From Bacillota bacterium (GTDB lineage: Bacteria > Bacillota > Clostridia > Lachnospirales > WQUN01), in the NCBI GenBank assembly GCA_009782085.1, contig WQUN01000147.1, positions 1 to 23,183 of the forward strand: 23,183 bases of DNA. The letters run 5' to 3'. Below are positions 1-6,051 of this stretch, piece by piece (positions within the stretch are counted from its first letter, which is position 1; each line of letters opens with the position of its first letter). The notes under the pieces were generated by a model. It was not told where the DNA came from. It saw nothing but the letters and a program-made list of their open reading frames with translations, and did no database searches. The position numbers and the translations under genes are program-made.

Positions 1-904
1 AGCTTATCGCAGTCACCTTGTCGGGTATAACGACCTCGCCCGCGATGTTGGAGCAGTTGTAAAACGCCTGCTGGTTGATAACCGTCAGGTTGGCCGACAG
101 CTTCAGCCTGCCGTTAAACCCGGAGCAGTTGTAGAACGCGGTGCTGCCCAGCGTTGTCACGCTGTCCGGGATGATCAGGTCGCCGGTCAGCTTGCTGCAG
201 CCGTAAAACGCGTCCTGGCCGATCGTCAGGATACCGTAGCTAAGCGTCAGCGTGCCGTTCAGGCCGGTGCAGCTCGCGAACGCGCCGTTGCCGATCGTCG
301 CGACGCTGCCGGGAATCACCAGATTACCGGTGAACGACGCGCAGTTCGTGAACGCGTATTGGCCAACGCCCGTTACCGTGTCCGGTATCACGAGCGCGCC
401 GGACAGCTTGTTGTCACCATCAAAGGCGTAATCCCCGATCGTCAGGAGGCCCTGGTTAAGCGTCAGGCGAAGCAGGTCGGTGCAGCCCTGGAAAGCGCCC
501 CTGCCCAGCGTCCGCACGCTGGCCGGAAAATCCAGCGTCCTCGAAAGGCTGGAGCAGTTCAGAAACGCGTTGCTGCCGATGACCGTCAGCCCGTCGTTAA
601 GCGTCACGCTGGTTATGGACGCGTTGCCGCTGAACACATTCGCCGCTATCTCGGTAACTCCATCCGGGATTACGACCGCGCCGCCGGCGCCTGAGTAAGA
701 CGTCAAAACGCCGCCGGATATCGTGAAGTCGTCCGCGGGATCCGTTGAGGAGGCCGCCAGGGGAACCGCATAGCTATTAGCATCAGGCGTATTTATGTAC
801 TCGCCGGCGCTTGCCAAAGCCGGCCCGGACATGCCGCTCAAAAGAAACGTCAGAACGAGGATTCCGGATATTACGGACTTGCTGAATCTTTGAGGATGCT
901 TCAT
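1..904 (-). CDS. Secreted leucine-rich-repeat (BspA-like) surface protein, C-terminus cut by window edge
   Basis: Read on the minus strand from an ATG at 904, preceded by AAAGGAGG about seven bases upstream. The first ~31 residues form a signal peptide: basic N-terminus (KHPQRFSK), hydrophobic core (ISGILVLTFLLSG), then a likely cleavage site after PALA. After a ~40-residue spacer come about nine tandem ~23-residue repeats of the LRR_5/BspA type, with the pattern IPDxVTxIGxxAFxxCxxL and alternating versions ending in LxGxLxL. The reading frame stays open to base 1, so the C-terminus, including any cell-wall anchor or surface-layer domain, is not visible. Such proteins are usually exported and often mediate adhesion in gut and oral bacteria; that role is inferred from the family. 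The gene appears monocistronic apart from a tiny ORF just upstream, and is transcribed divergently from the oxidoreductase at 1315. Confidence 0.85.
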   Translation of the reverse strand, partial: MKHPQRFSKSVISGILVLTFLLSGMSGPALASAGEYINTPDANSYAVPLAASSTDPADDFTISGGVLTSYSGAGGAVVIPDGVTEIAANVFSGNASITSVTLNDGLTVIGSNAFLNCSSLSRTLDFPASVRTLGRGAFQGCTDLLRLTLNQGLLTIGDYAFDGDNKLSGALVIPDTVTGVGQYAFTNCASFTGNLVIPGSVATIGNGAFASCTGLNGTLTLSYGILTIGQDAFYGCSKLTGDLIIPDSVTTLGSTAFYNCSGFNGRLKLSANLTVINQQAFYNCSNIAGEVVIPDKVTAIS

Positions 905-947
905 TGGCAATCCTCCTTTTTGGTTTGATAAGGGAAAGTCTGATGCG

Positions 948-973
948 GGCGATACACTGCCTGGATTATCGCC
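948..973 (-). repeat. Short inverted repeat in the 5' leader of the LRR gene
   Basis: GGCGATA at 948-954 and TATCGCC at 967-973 are perfect complements around a 12-base loop. It lies between the tiny ORF (ends at 980) and the LRR start at 904 on the minus strand. No T-run follows in that direction, so it is not a convincing terminator; it could be a leader hairpin. Confidence 0.4.
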
Positions 974-979
974 AATCTT

Positions 980-1054
980 TTACCGGAGCGCGAAATTGGC
1001 GCCCGGCATAGGCACGCCGGACATGAGCGCGTAAAATGATGCGGCCGCTTTCAT
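980..1054 (-). CDS. Possible 24-residue leader peptide or remnant upstream of the LRR gene
   Basis: An ATG at 1054 on the minus strand is preceded by AAAGGAGGATTGA, a ribosome binding site almost identical to that of the downstream LRR gene (AAAGGAGGATTGCCA). The frame encodes 24 residues starting MKAAASFYAL, then TAA at 980-982. The peptide has no signal-peptide charge pattern beyond one Lys and no recognisable family. It may be a translated leader peptide, a short secreted peptide, or the 5' stub of a duplicated and deleted gene. The strong ribosome binding site is the only coding evidence. Confidence 0.35.
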   Translation of the reverse strand: MKAAASFYALMSGVPMPGANFALR

Positions 1055-1125
1055 TCAATCCTCCTTTCGGTGTTCCTTCACTTTACAGTCTCGCACATGC
1101 CTCCCCTCCGCCCGGTAATAAAATA

Positions 1126-1147
1126 AGTAAGACCTTGTTATCTTACT
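1126..1147. promoter_or_regulatory. Inverted repeat, possible operator upstream of the LRR gene
   Basis: AGTAAGA at 1126-1132 and TCTTACT at 1141-1147 are perfect 7-base arms separated by eight bases. The repeat overlaps the -10 of the candidate minus-strand promoter (1140-1145), a place where a repressor could block transcription. The regulator is unknown. Confidence 0.35.
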
Positions 1148-1168
1148 ATGAAAAGAGGTATTTCACAA
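1140..1168 (-). promoter_or_regulatory. Candidate sigma-A-type promoter for the LRR gene
   Basis: On the minus strand, TTGTGA (1168-1163) and TAAGAT (1145-1140) are separated by 17 bases; each matches its consensus at four of six positions. It sits in a markedly AT-richer segment than the surrounding coding DNA, about 85 bases before the tiny ORF. Confidence 0.35.
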
Positions 1169-1223
1169 ACCTTTTTTCCTCGTAAAAAATATTTTCTGCG
1201 TCCGGCATAATAGCCTCAACCAT

Positions 1224-1252
1224 TTGCTTTCCGCGAAGATTTGGGATATAAT
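1224..1252 (+). promoter_or_regulatory. Candidate sigma-A-type promoter for the Ldh2 oxidoreductase
   Basis: TTGCTT at 1224-1229, a 17-base spacer and a perfect TATAAT at 1247-1252. The start codon at 1315 is about 60 bases downstream, so the spacing suits this gene. Confidence 0.6.
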
Positions 1253-1314
1253 GCTGTGTATTAGGTTGGGGTCAGTATTCCGGTCTGCGCAGCAGGTGGG
1301 AGGAAGCAGGACAT

Positions 1315-2430
1315 ATGCCCGTAGTTTATGAAAAATTTGAAACTCTGGAAGCGTTCATGAAGGACGTGTTTGTCAGGACAGGGGTCCCGGACCGTGACGC
1401 CGCGGTATGCGCGAACGTGCTGATCGAGGCCGACAAGCGCGGGATCGAGTCCCACGGCATAGGCAGGTTCAAGCCGATATATCTGGACAGGATAAAAGCC
1501 GGCGTGCAAAACGCCGTCACCGAGCTCGAAGTCGTGAGGAACGGCCCGACGACGGCCGTCCTGGACGGCCACGACGGCATGGGGCACGTGATCGCCAAAG
1601 CGGCCATGGATATGGCTGTTGAAAAGGCCGCGGAGTATGGCACGGGCATGGTCGCCGTCAGGAATTCCACCCATTACGGCATCGCCGGTTATTACGCGAC
1701 GATGGCGTCGCAAAGGGGCATGATCGGGATTACGGGCACAAACGCCCGGCCCTCCATTGCCCCGACCTTCGGCGTGGAAAACATGCTCGGCACGAACCCG
1801 CTGACCTTCGCCATGCCGTCGGACGAGCCGTTCGATTTTGTGCTCGACTGCGCCACGTCGGTATCCCAGCGCGGGAAGATCGAGGTCTACGACCGCGCGG
1901 ACAAGGACATACCGCCGGGATGGGTGATCGACCGCGAGGGCCGAGACAGGACAAAAATCGCCGGGCTGCTCGGCGAGCTGGATAAGGGAGGCCTCGCGCT
2001 GACGCCCCTGGGCGGGATCGGCGACGTGACCGCCGGCTACAAGGGCTACGGCTACGCGACGGTCGTCGAGATACTCTCCGCCGCGCTTCAGGGCGGGCTG
2101 TTCCTGAAAGCCCTCAACGGCATAGACGGGAACGGCGGACGCAGGCCGTACCGCCTCGGGCATTTCTTTATAGCCTTCGATGTGGCGGCCTTCACTGAGC
2201 CGTCGGAGTTTCGCGCGACCGTCGGAAACATACTCCGGGAGCTCCGCGCGTCCGCGAAAATGCCGGGGCAGGATAGGATATACACCGCCGGCGAAAAGGA
2301 GTATTATTACTATCAGGAACATAAGGACAAGGGCGCGCCGCTGGGCGATAAGCTCCGGGACGTGATACGGGGGCTGATAGACGAATACGGCATGGAGGAT
2401 TGGCGCGGGCGGTTTAAGTGGATGCAATGA
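1315..2430 (+). CDS. Ldh2 family (malate/L-lactate/ureidoglycolate) NAD(P)-dependent oxidoreductase
   Basis: This 371-residue protein has the features of the type 2 malate/L-lactate dehydrogenase family, which oxidises 2-hydroxy acids with NAD(P) and has a fold distinct from classical LDH. Visible motifs are IESHGIGRFKPIYLDRI (about residues 44-60), VRNSTHYGIAGYY (115-127), and the cofactor-binding TGTNARPSIAPTFG (140-153). Length is normal for the family (about 330-370). The ATG at 1315 is preceded by GGGAGGAAG at a spacing of about ten bases. A promoter with perfect TATAAT lies just upstream. It occupies the place where rpsB and tsf would normally precede pyrH, so it is probably an inserted or rearranged neighbour. 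The exact substrate (malate, lactate, ureidoglycolate or a sugar acid) cannot be told from sequence alone. Confidence 0.85.
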   Translation: MPVVYEKFETLEAFMKDVFVRTGVPDRDAAVCANVLIEADKRGIESHGIGRFKPIYLDRIKAGVQNAVTELEVVRNGPTTAVLDGHDGMGHVIAKAAMDMAVEKAAEYGTGMVAVRNSTHYGIAGYYATMASQRGMIGITGTNARPSIAPTFGVENMLGTNPLTFAMPSDEPFDFVLDCATSVSQRGKIEVYDRADKDIPPGWVIDREGRDRTKIAGLLGELDKGGLALTPLGGIGDVTAGYKGYGYATVVEILSAALQGGLFLKALNGIDGNGGRRPYRLGHFFIAFDVAAFTEPSEFRATVGNILRELRASAKMPGQDRIYTAGEKEYYYYQEHKDKGAPLGDKLRDVIRGLIDEYGMEDWRGRFKWMQ

Positions 2431-2469
2431 GATGCGCCGGGCCGATAAGGCGAAGAAGGGAGTTATGTT

Positions 2470-2628
2470 ATGACTAAATCGGAAATAACGGCTCTTATGC
2501 TGGCATTCAAGAGATTGATCGCAAAAAACGACTTGGAAGGCATTGAGCAGATCGTCGATATACTTTTGCTAGACGCGGGAGGAAACGAACCGCTGCCATG
2601 GGAAACAAAAACGGCCCCCAAGAAATAG
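2470..2628 (+). CDS. Small hypothetical protein, 52 residues
   Basis: The frame opens at ATG 2470 after GAAGGGAGTT and ends with TAG at 2626-2628. It begins MTKSEITALM and has an amphipathic helical N-terminal half (about residues 4-35, rich in Leu, Ile, Lys and Glu) followed by a short tail ending in PKK. Codon use is less GC-rich than in the neighbouring genes. No family is recognised. It sits about 40 bases after the oxidoreductase and could be co-transcribed with it. The size, start site and helical pattern make it plausible, but not certain, as a real gene. Confidence 0.45.
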   Translation: MTKSEITALMLAFKRLIAKNDLEGIEQIVDILLLDAGGNEPLPWETKTAPKK

Positions 2629-2641
2629 GCGAATTATAGGT

Positions 2642-2690
2642 TTCCAGCTTCCAGCTTCCAGTATCCAGTATCCAGTTTCCAGTTTCCAGT
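2642..2690. repeat. Seven tandem heptamers (TTCCAGY/ATCCAGT) upstream of pyrH
   Basis: Seven consecutive 7-base units: TTCCAGC twice, TTCCAGT, ATCCAGT twice, TTCCAGT twice. The array ends only a few bases before the pyrH ribosome binding site (CGGAGG, 2693-2698). Heptamer arrays of this kind occur between genes in many bacterial genomes (recollection of established observation). Their period is not a multiple of three, and no gene is assigned to them here. Confidence 0.9.
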
Positions 2691-2703
2691 TCGGAGGTTT
2701 TCT

Positions 2704-3450
2704 ATGAACCGTGTCGTCATAAAACTGAGCGGGGAAGCCCTGGCCGGCCCTTCCGCCCCGGGCAACGCCCCGGTCCCGTTCAGCGACGCCGTGATAGACG
2801 GCATAGCGCGCCAGATAAAGACCGTGCTCGACAACAACGTCCAGGTCGCTCTGGTGGTCGGCGGCGGGAATTTCTGGCGCGGGAAGAAGGCGAAAGCCGA
2901 TATGGACAGGAGCCGTTCGGATCAGATAGGTATGCTGGGCACGGTCATGAACGGCATCTATCTGAGCGAGCAGTTCAAAAAGTCCGGGGTGGAATCGGTC
3001 GTCATGACGCCGTTTTACCTGAGCTTTTTCTCGCAGCTCTTTGAGAAAAGCGCGGCGCTTAAATACATGGCCGGCGGCGTGGTCGTGATAAATTCCGGCG
3101 GCACCGGGCACCCGTATTTTTCCACCGACACCGTGGCCGCTCTTCGGGCGGCGGAGCTGGAGGCCGACATGGTCGTTTACGCGAAGAACGTGGACGGCGT
3201 GTACGACAAGGATCCCGGCAGGCACGCCGACGCGCGGAAGTTCCGCGCCGTCACTTACAGGCGGGTCATCGCGGAGCGCCTCGACGCGGCCGATATCGCG
3301 GGCATGGCCATTTCGATGGAGCAGGGGATGGACTCGTTCGTGTTTGGCCTCAACGCCCATGACGGCGTCGTGAAGGCTTGCCTCGGCGGGTCCGGCCGCG
3401 ACCTTGGAACCAAAGTAGCCGTAGATATAAAGGAGGATTTCTATGTCTGA
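2704..3450 (+). CDS. pyrH: UMP kinase
   Basis: UMP kinase phosphorylates UMP to UDP with ATP in pyrimidine nucleotide synthesis; the bacterial enzyme is a hexameric amino-acid-kinase-family protein. The 248-residue product starts with MNRVVIKLSGEAL, has the glycine-rich VVGGGNFWRG, the central SGGTGHPYFSTDT (family norm GGTGNPFFTTDT) and the acceptor-side YAKNVDGVYDKDP. Length is as expected. CGGAGG lies six bases before the ATG, right after the heptamer array. The end overlaps frr by eight bases, so the two are translationally coupled. In most Firmicutes rpsB and tsf come first; here they are absent from the upstream side. Confidence 0.97.
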   Translation: MNRVVIKLSGEALAGPSAPGNAPVPFSDAVIDGIARQIKTVLDNNVQVALVVGGGNFWRGKKAKADMDRSRSDQIGMLGTVMNGIYLSEQFKKSGVESVVMTPFYLSFFSQLFEKSAALKYMAGGVVVINSGGTGHPYFSTDTVAALRAAELEADMVVYAKNVDGVYDKDPGRHADARKFRAVTYRRVIAERLDAADIAGMAISMEQGMDSFVFGLNAHDGVVKACLGGSGRDLGTKVAVDIKEDFYV

Positions 3451-3997
3451 AAAAACGAAGGTTTACGAGGAGAAAATGCAAAAGTCGGTCGAGGCGTACT
3501 CCGCCGAGCTGAGCACGATCCGCGCGGGCCGCGCCAACCCCCACGTGCTCGACAAGATCACGGTGGACTATTTCGGGACCGAGACGCCCCTTAATCAGGT
3601 CGGGAACGTGACCGTGCCGGAGGCGCGGCTTCTGCAGATCCAGCCCTGGGACGCCGGTATGCTCAAGAAGATCGAAAAGGCGATCCAGATGTCCGACCTC
3701 GGCATCAACCCGACCAACGACGGCAAGGTCATACGCCTGGTCTTCCCGGAACTGACGGAGGAGCGCCGCAAGTCGCTGACGAAGGACGTCAAGAAGAAGG
3801 CGGAGGATTTTAAGGTCGCCGTCCGCAACATCCGGCGCGACGCCGTCGACGCGTTCAAGAAGATGGAGAAAAAGAGCGAGATCACCGAGGACGAGCTCGA
3901 GGATTTGGACGAGCTGATACAGAAAGCCACGGATAAGCATGTCGAGGAGATCGAAAAGGTCATGGAAGCGAAGAATAAGGAGATAATGTCGATATAA
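3443..3997 (+). CDS. frr: Ribosome recycling factor
   Basis: RRF works with EF-G to split the post-termination ribosome. The product is 184 residues, the standard length, with the typical opening (YEEKMQKSVEAYSAELSTIRAGRANPHVLD), the insert-domain region VDYFGTETPLNQVGNVTVPEARLLQIQPWD, and the closing three-helix bundle segment VRNIRRDAVDAFKKMEKK. AAGGAGG is placed seven bases before the ATG, inside the end of pyrH, and the start overlaps pyrH by eight bases. It is followed by uppS after 14 bases. Confidence 0.97.
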   Translation: MSEKTKVYEEKMQKSVEAYSAELSTIRAGRANPHVLDKITVDYFGTETPLNQVGNVTVPEARLLQIQPWDAGMLKKIEKAIQMSDLGINPTNDGKVIRLVFPELTEERRKSLTKDVKKKAEDFKVAVRNIRRDAVDAFKKMEKKSEITEDELEDLDELIQKATDKHVEEIEKVMEAKNKEIMSI

Positions 3998-4011
3998 AGG
4001 ACAGTGTTCAA

Positions 4012-4737
4012 GTGCCTGACAAATCAACCGGGACAACCGAAACGATCCCGACGCACATTGCCTTCATAATGGACGGCAACGGCAGGTGGGGCACGCGGAA
4101 GCGCCTGCCCCGCCTCGCCGGGCACAGGGCCGGCGTGCAGAACCTCCGCCGGCTGGCGGAGGACGCCGACAAGCTGGGTTTGAGGTTCATGACCGCCTAC
4201 GCGTTTTCCACGGAGAACTGGACAAGGCCGGAGGAGGAAGTCTCCGGACTGATGGAGCTCTTCAGGGAATATTGCGGGCAGTTCATCAACGATTCCAGAA
4301 AGAACAATATCCGCATTGCCTTCATCGGGGACACGGCGCGCTTTGACGCGGATCTGCGGCGCAGGATAGACCAGCTTGCGGACGTCACCAAGGCCAAGAC
4401 GGGCCTGACGCTCATCCTGGCGCTCAACTACGGCGGGCGTGACGACATAGTCCGCGCCGCGCGCAGGCTCTGCGAGGATGCGGCCAAGGGGCGGCTGTCG
4501 CCGGGGGAGGTCACGGAGGCCATGTTCTCCGGCAGCCTGGACACGGCCCGCTTCCCCGACCCTGACCTCATCATCAGGACTGCCGGGGAGATGCGGCTGT
4601 CCAACTTTTTGCTCTGGCAGAGCGCCTACGCGGAGTTTTACTTCTCGGACAAGTATTTTCCCGATTTCCGCATAGCCGACCTGATAGAGGCGATCGACCG
4701 GTTCAACCGGCGCGACCGCCGGTTCGGAGGAATTTAA
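4012..4737 (+). CDS. uppS: Isoprenyl (undecaprenyl diphosphate) synthase
   Basis: UppS condenses isopentenyl diphosphate onto farnesyl diphosphate in cis to make the lipid carrier for peptidoglycan. The 241-residue protein shows the cis-prenyltransferase signatures: HIAFIMDGNGRWG (catalytic Asp at residue 21), the GHRAGVQNLR diphosphate-binding segment, TAYAFSTENWTRP, and DLIIRTAGEMRLSNFLLWQ with AYAEFYFSD near the end. The start is a GTG at 4012, preceded by AAAGGA about ten bases upstream; the next in-frame ATG would remove the catalytic Asp region. It follows frr closely and uses the products of the MEP pathway encoded downstream (dxr, ispG). Confidence 0.95.
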   Translation: MPDKSTGTTETIPTHIAFIMDGNGRWGTRKRLPRLAGHRAGVQNLRRLAEDADKLGLRFMTAYAFSTENWTRPEEEVSGLMELFREYCGQFINDSRKNNIRIAFIGDTARFDADLRRRIDQLADVTKAKTGLTLILALNYGGRDDIVRAARRLCEDAAKGRLSPGEVTEAMFSGSLDTARFPDPDLIIRTAGEMRLSNFLLWQSAYAEFYFSDKYFPDFRIADLIEAIDRFNRRDRRFGGI

Positions 4738-4740
4738 CAA

Positions 4741-4853
4741 TAGACTTCTTCGGAAATTGGCGTTTGTCATTCTGAGCTAAGCGAAGAATCTTGATTTTAG
4801 ACCCTTCGCTTCGCTCAGGGTGACAATGAAGAATAAATTTCCGAAGAAGTCTA
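4741..4853. repeat. Terminal-inverted-repeat element with an internal hairpin, between uppS and cdsA
   Basis: TAGACTTCTTCGGAAATT at 4741-4758 is repeated exactly as its inverse at 4836-4853, giving perfect 18-base ends 113 bases apart. Inside lies a second imperfect hairpin (4766-4824). The element begins three bases after the uppS stop codon, has no coding capacity and resembles a small non-autonomous mobile element or nested hairpin repeat. No clear flanking target duplication was identified. Confidence 0.75.
4766..4824. repeat. Dispersed hairpin repeat, copy 1 (GTCATTCTGAGC / GCTCAGGGTGAC)
   Basis: The left arm (GTCATTCTGAGCTAAGCGAA followed by GAATCT) and right arm (AGACCCTTCGCTTCGCTCAG followed by GGTGAC) are complementary at 21 of 26 positions around a 7-base loop. 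One arm carries the ATTC/GAATC version and the other the ACCC/GGGTC version. A second copy in the opposite orientation is at 5042-5127. Repeats of this sequence type are, to my recollection, common between genes in many bacterial genomes. Confidence 0.85.
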
Positions 4854-4868
4854 ATGAAGAAGTCTAAT
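4843..4868. repeat. Tandem duplication of a 13-base unit
   Basis: GAAGAAGTCTAAT occurs twice in a row (4843-4855 and 4856-4868), followed by a partial GAAGAA. The first copy forms part of the right 18-base terminal inverted repeat, so the duplication extends the edge of that element. Confidence 0.8.
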
Positions 4869-4893
4869 GAAGAAAAACGAGAAAAACGCATGA

Positions 4894-5001
4894 ATGTGAT
4901 ATATGTGATATTGCATAAATAAATGGCGCATACAAATTCATTCGAAGTTTTCGCTCGTGAGCAGCAACCTTAAGCGGAGCGAAAAGTGAATTACTTTTCG
5001 C
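4894..5001. other. AT-rich intergenic segment with a direct repeat and a palindrome
   Basis: The part of the uppS-cdsA gap between the two hairpin repeats holds ATGTGATAT twice in tandem (4894-4911) and a perfect inverted repeat, GCGAAAAGT - GAATT - ACTTTTCGC (4979-5001). No credible gene, tRNA or promoter is seen here. The composition is much more AT-rich than the surrounding genes. Confidence 0.6.
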
Positions 5002-5041
5002 GGCCATATTGAGTAACCTCGGAAACCAATTTATCCCATAT

Positions 5042-5127
5042 GTCACCCTGAGCGAAGCGAAGGGTCTTTTCTCTATAACGAGGTTATGCCAGTGGGGGTA
5101 AGATTCTTCGCTATCGCTCAGAATGAC
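5042..5127. repeat. Dispersed hairpin repeat, copy 2, inverted relative to copy 1
   Basis: GTCACCCTGAGCGAAGCGAA followed by GGGTCT (5042-5067) pairs with AGATTCTTCGCTATCGCTCA followed by GAATGAC (5101-5127), around a 33-base loop. The same two arm variants are present as in the copy at 4766-4824 but in the reverse order, so the two hairpins are inverted copies of one another enclosing an AT-rich segment. Confidence 0.85.
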
Positions 5128-5173
5128 AGTCCCGGCGCGGCTTCCGGGTTTCCGAGGGAACTCATATATAAAC

Positions 5174-5179
5174 AGGAGG
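5174..5179 (+). promoter_or_regulatory. Ribosome binding site that sets the cdsA start
   Basis: AGGAGG at 5174-5179 is one base before the ATG at 5181 but seven bases before the in-frame GTG at 5187. The second spacing is the workable one, so translation probably starts at GTG 5187. Confidence 0.7.
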
Positions 5180-5186
5180 TATGGCG

Positions 5187-6017
5187 GTGCGCAAGCGGGT
5201 AGTGACGAGTCTGGTGCTTCTGCCGGCTCTGATATTCGCCTATCTGGGCGGGGTCTGGCTGCAAGTCTCCCTTGCGGCCGTCTCGCTCGTGGGAATGATG
5301 GAGATATACCGGGCGATGTCCGGCAGAAGCGAGCCCATCCACTATATCGGCTGCGCCTTCGCCGCCGTTTATTATCTGATTCTGCCGTTTATCGGCGGCA
5401 CGCCGTATTTTTTTATTTTTATAACCGTGTTCGTCATAACCGTCTCGGTGTATATGATCCTGTCCCGCTCCGGGGTAAACATGGCTAACTGCGCCGCCGC
5501 GCTGTACGGGTTCTTTTACGTGGCCTTCCTGACCTCGTTCATATACCTGGTGCGGATGTATCCCGCGCCGGACGGGTCGCAGGGGCCCGGCGTCTTTTTC
5601 GTCTGGCAGATCTTCATCAGCTCCTTCGGCTGCGACACGTGCTCGTACCTGATCGGCGTCAATTTCGGCAGGCACAAGCTCATCCCCGCCCTCAGCCCCC
5701 AAAAGACCGTGGAGGGCGCGGTCGGGGGAGTCGTCGGCGCGACGCTTCTGGCGTTCGTCTACGGGCTTATCGTCTCGCGCTATGCCCGTATCGGGGACAT
5801 AAACATCGTCCTCGATTTCACAGTTATCGGCGTCGTGGGCGCGGTTTTCTCGATCTTCGGCGACCTGGCCGCCTCGGCCGTGAAAAGGTTCGGCAAGATC
5901 AAGGACTTCGGCGAGATATTCCCGGGCCACGGCGGCGTCATGGACAGGTTCGACGGCGTGGTGTTCACCGCGCCGGTGGTGTATATGCTGATGACGGCGA
6001 TGCTGTGGAGGGGATAG
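5187..6017 (+). CDS. cdsA: Phosphatidate cytidylyltransferase (CDP-diacylglycerol synthase)
   Basis: CdsA converts phosphatidate and CTP to CDP-diacylglycerol, the branch point of phospholipid synthesis, in the cytoplasmic membrane. The product is very hydrophobic with about seven or eight membrane segments (starting RVVTSLVLLPALIFAYLGG). It carries the family's C-terminal signature, SAVKRFGKIKDFGEIFPGHG followed by GVMDRFDGVVF, and the upstream CDTCSYLIGVNFGRHKL and LSPQKTVEGAVGG segments. I prefer the GTG start at 5187 (276 residues) because of ribosome-binding-site spacing; an in-frame ATG at 5181 would add two residues. The gene is separated from uppS by about 450 bases of repeats but is followed closely by dxr. 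Confidence 0.95.
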   Translation: MRKRVVTSLVLLPALIFAYLGGVWLQVSLAAVSLVGMMEIYRAMSGRSEPIHYIGCAFAAVYYLILPFIGGTPYFFIFITVFVITVSVYMILSRSGVNMANCAAALYGFFYVAFLTSFIYLVRMYPAPDGSQGPGVFFVWQIFISSFGCDTCSYLIGVNFGRHKLIPALSPQKTVEGAVGGVVGATLLAFVYGLIVSRYARIGDINIVLDFTVIGVVGAVFSIFGDLAASAVKRFGKIKDFGEIFPGHGGVMDRFDGVVFTAPVVYMLMTAMLWRG

Positions 6018-6051
6018 CAATGAGGTTTTTGTCAAAGAGGATTTATTAAAT

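Noticed and set aside
359..698. Plus-strand open frames inside the LRR gene
   Set aside because: The minus strand encodes a signal peptide and regular leucine-rich repeats with a strong start site; the plus-strand frames have no start signal.
6020..6049. A nine-codon ORF (MRFLSKRIY) between cdsA and dxr
   Set aside because: Too short, and no clear ribosome binding site at the right distance; its interior serves as the dxr ribosome binding site.
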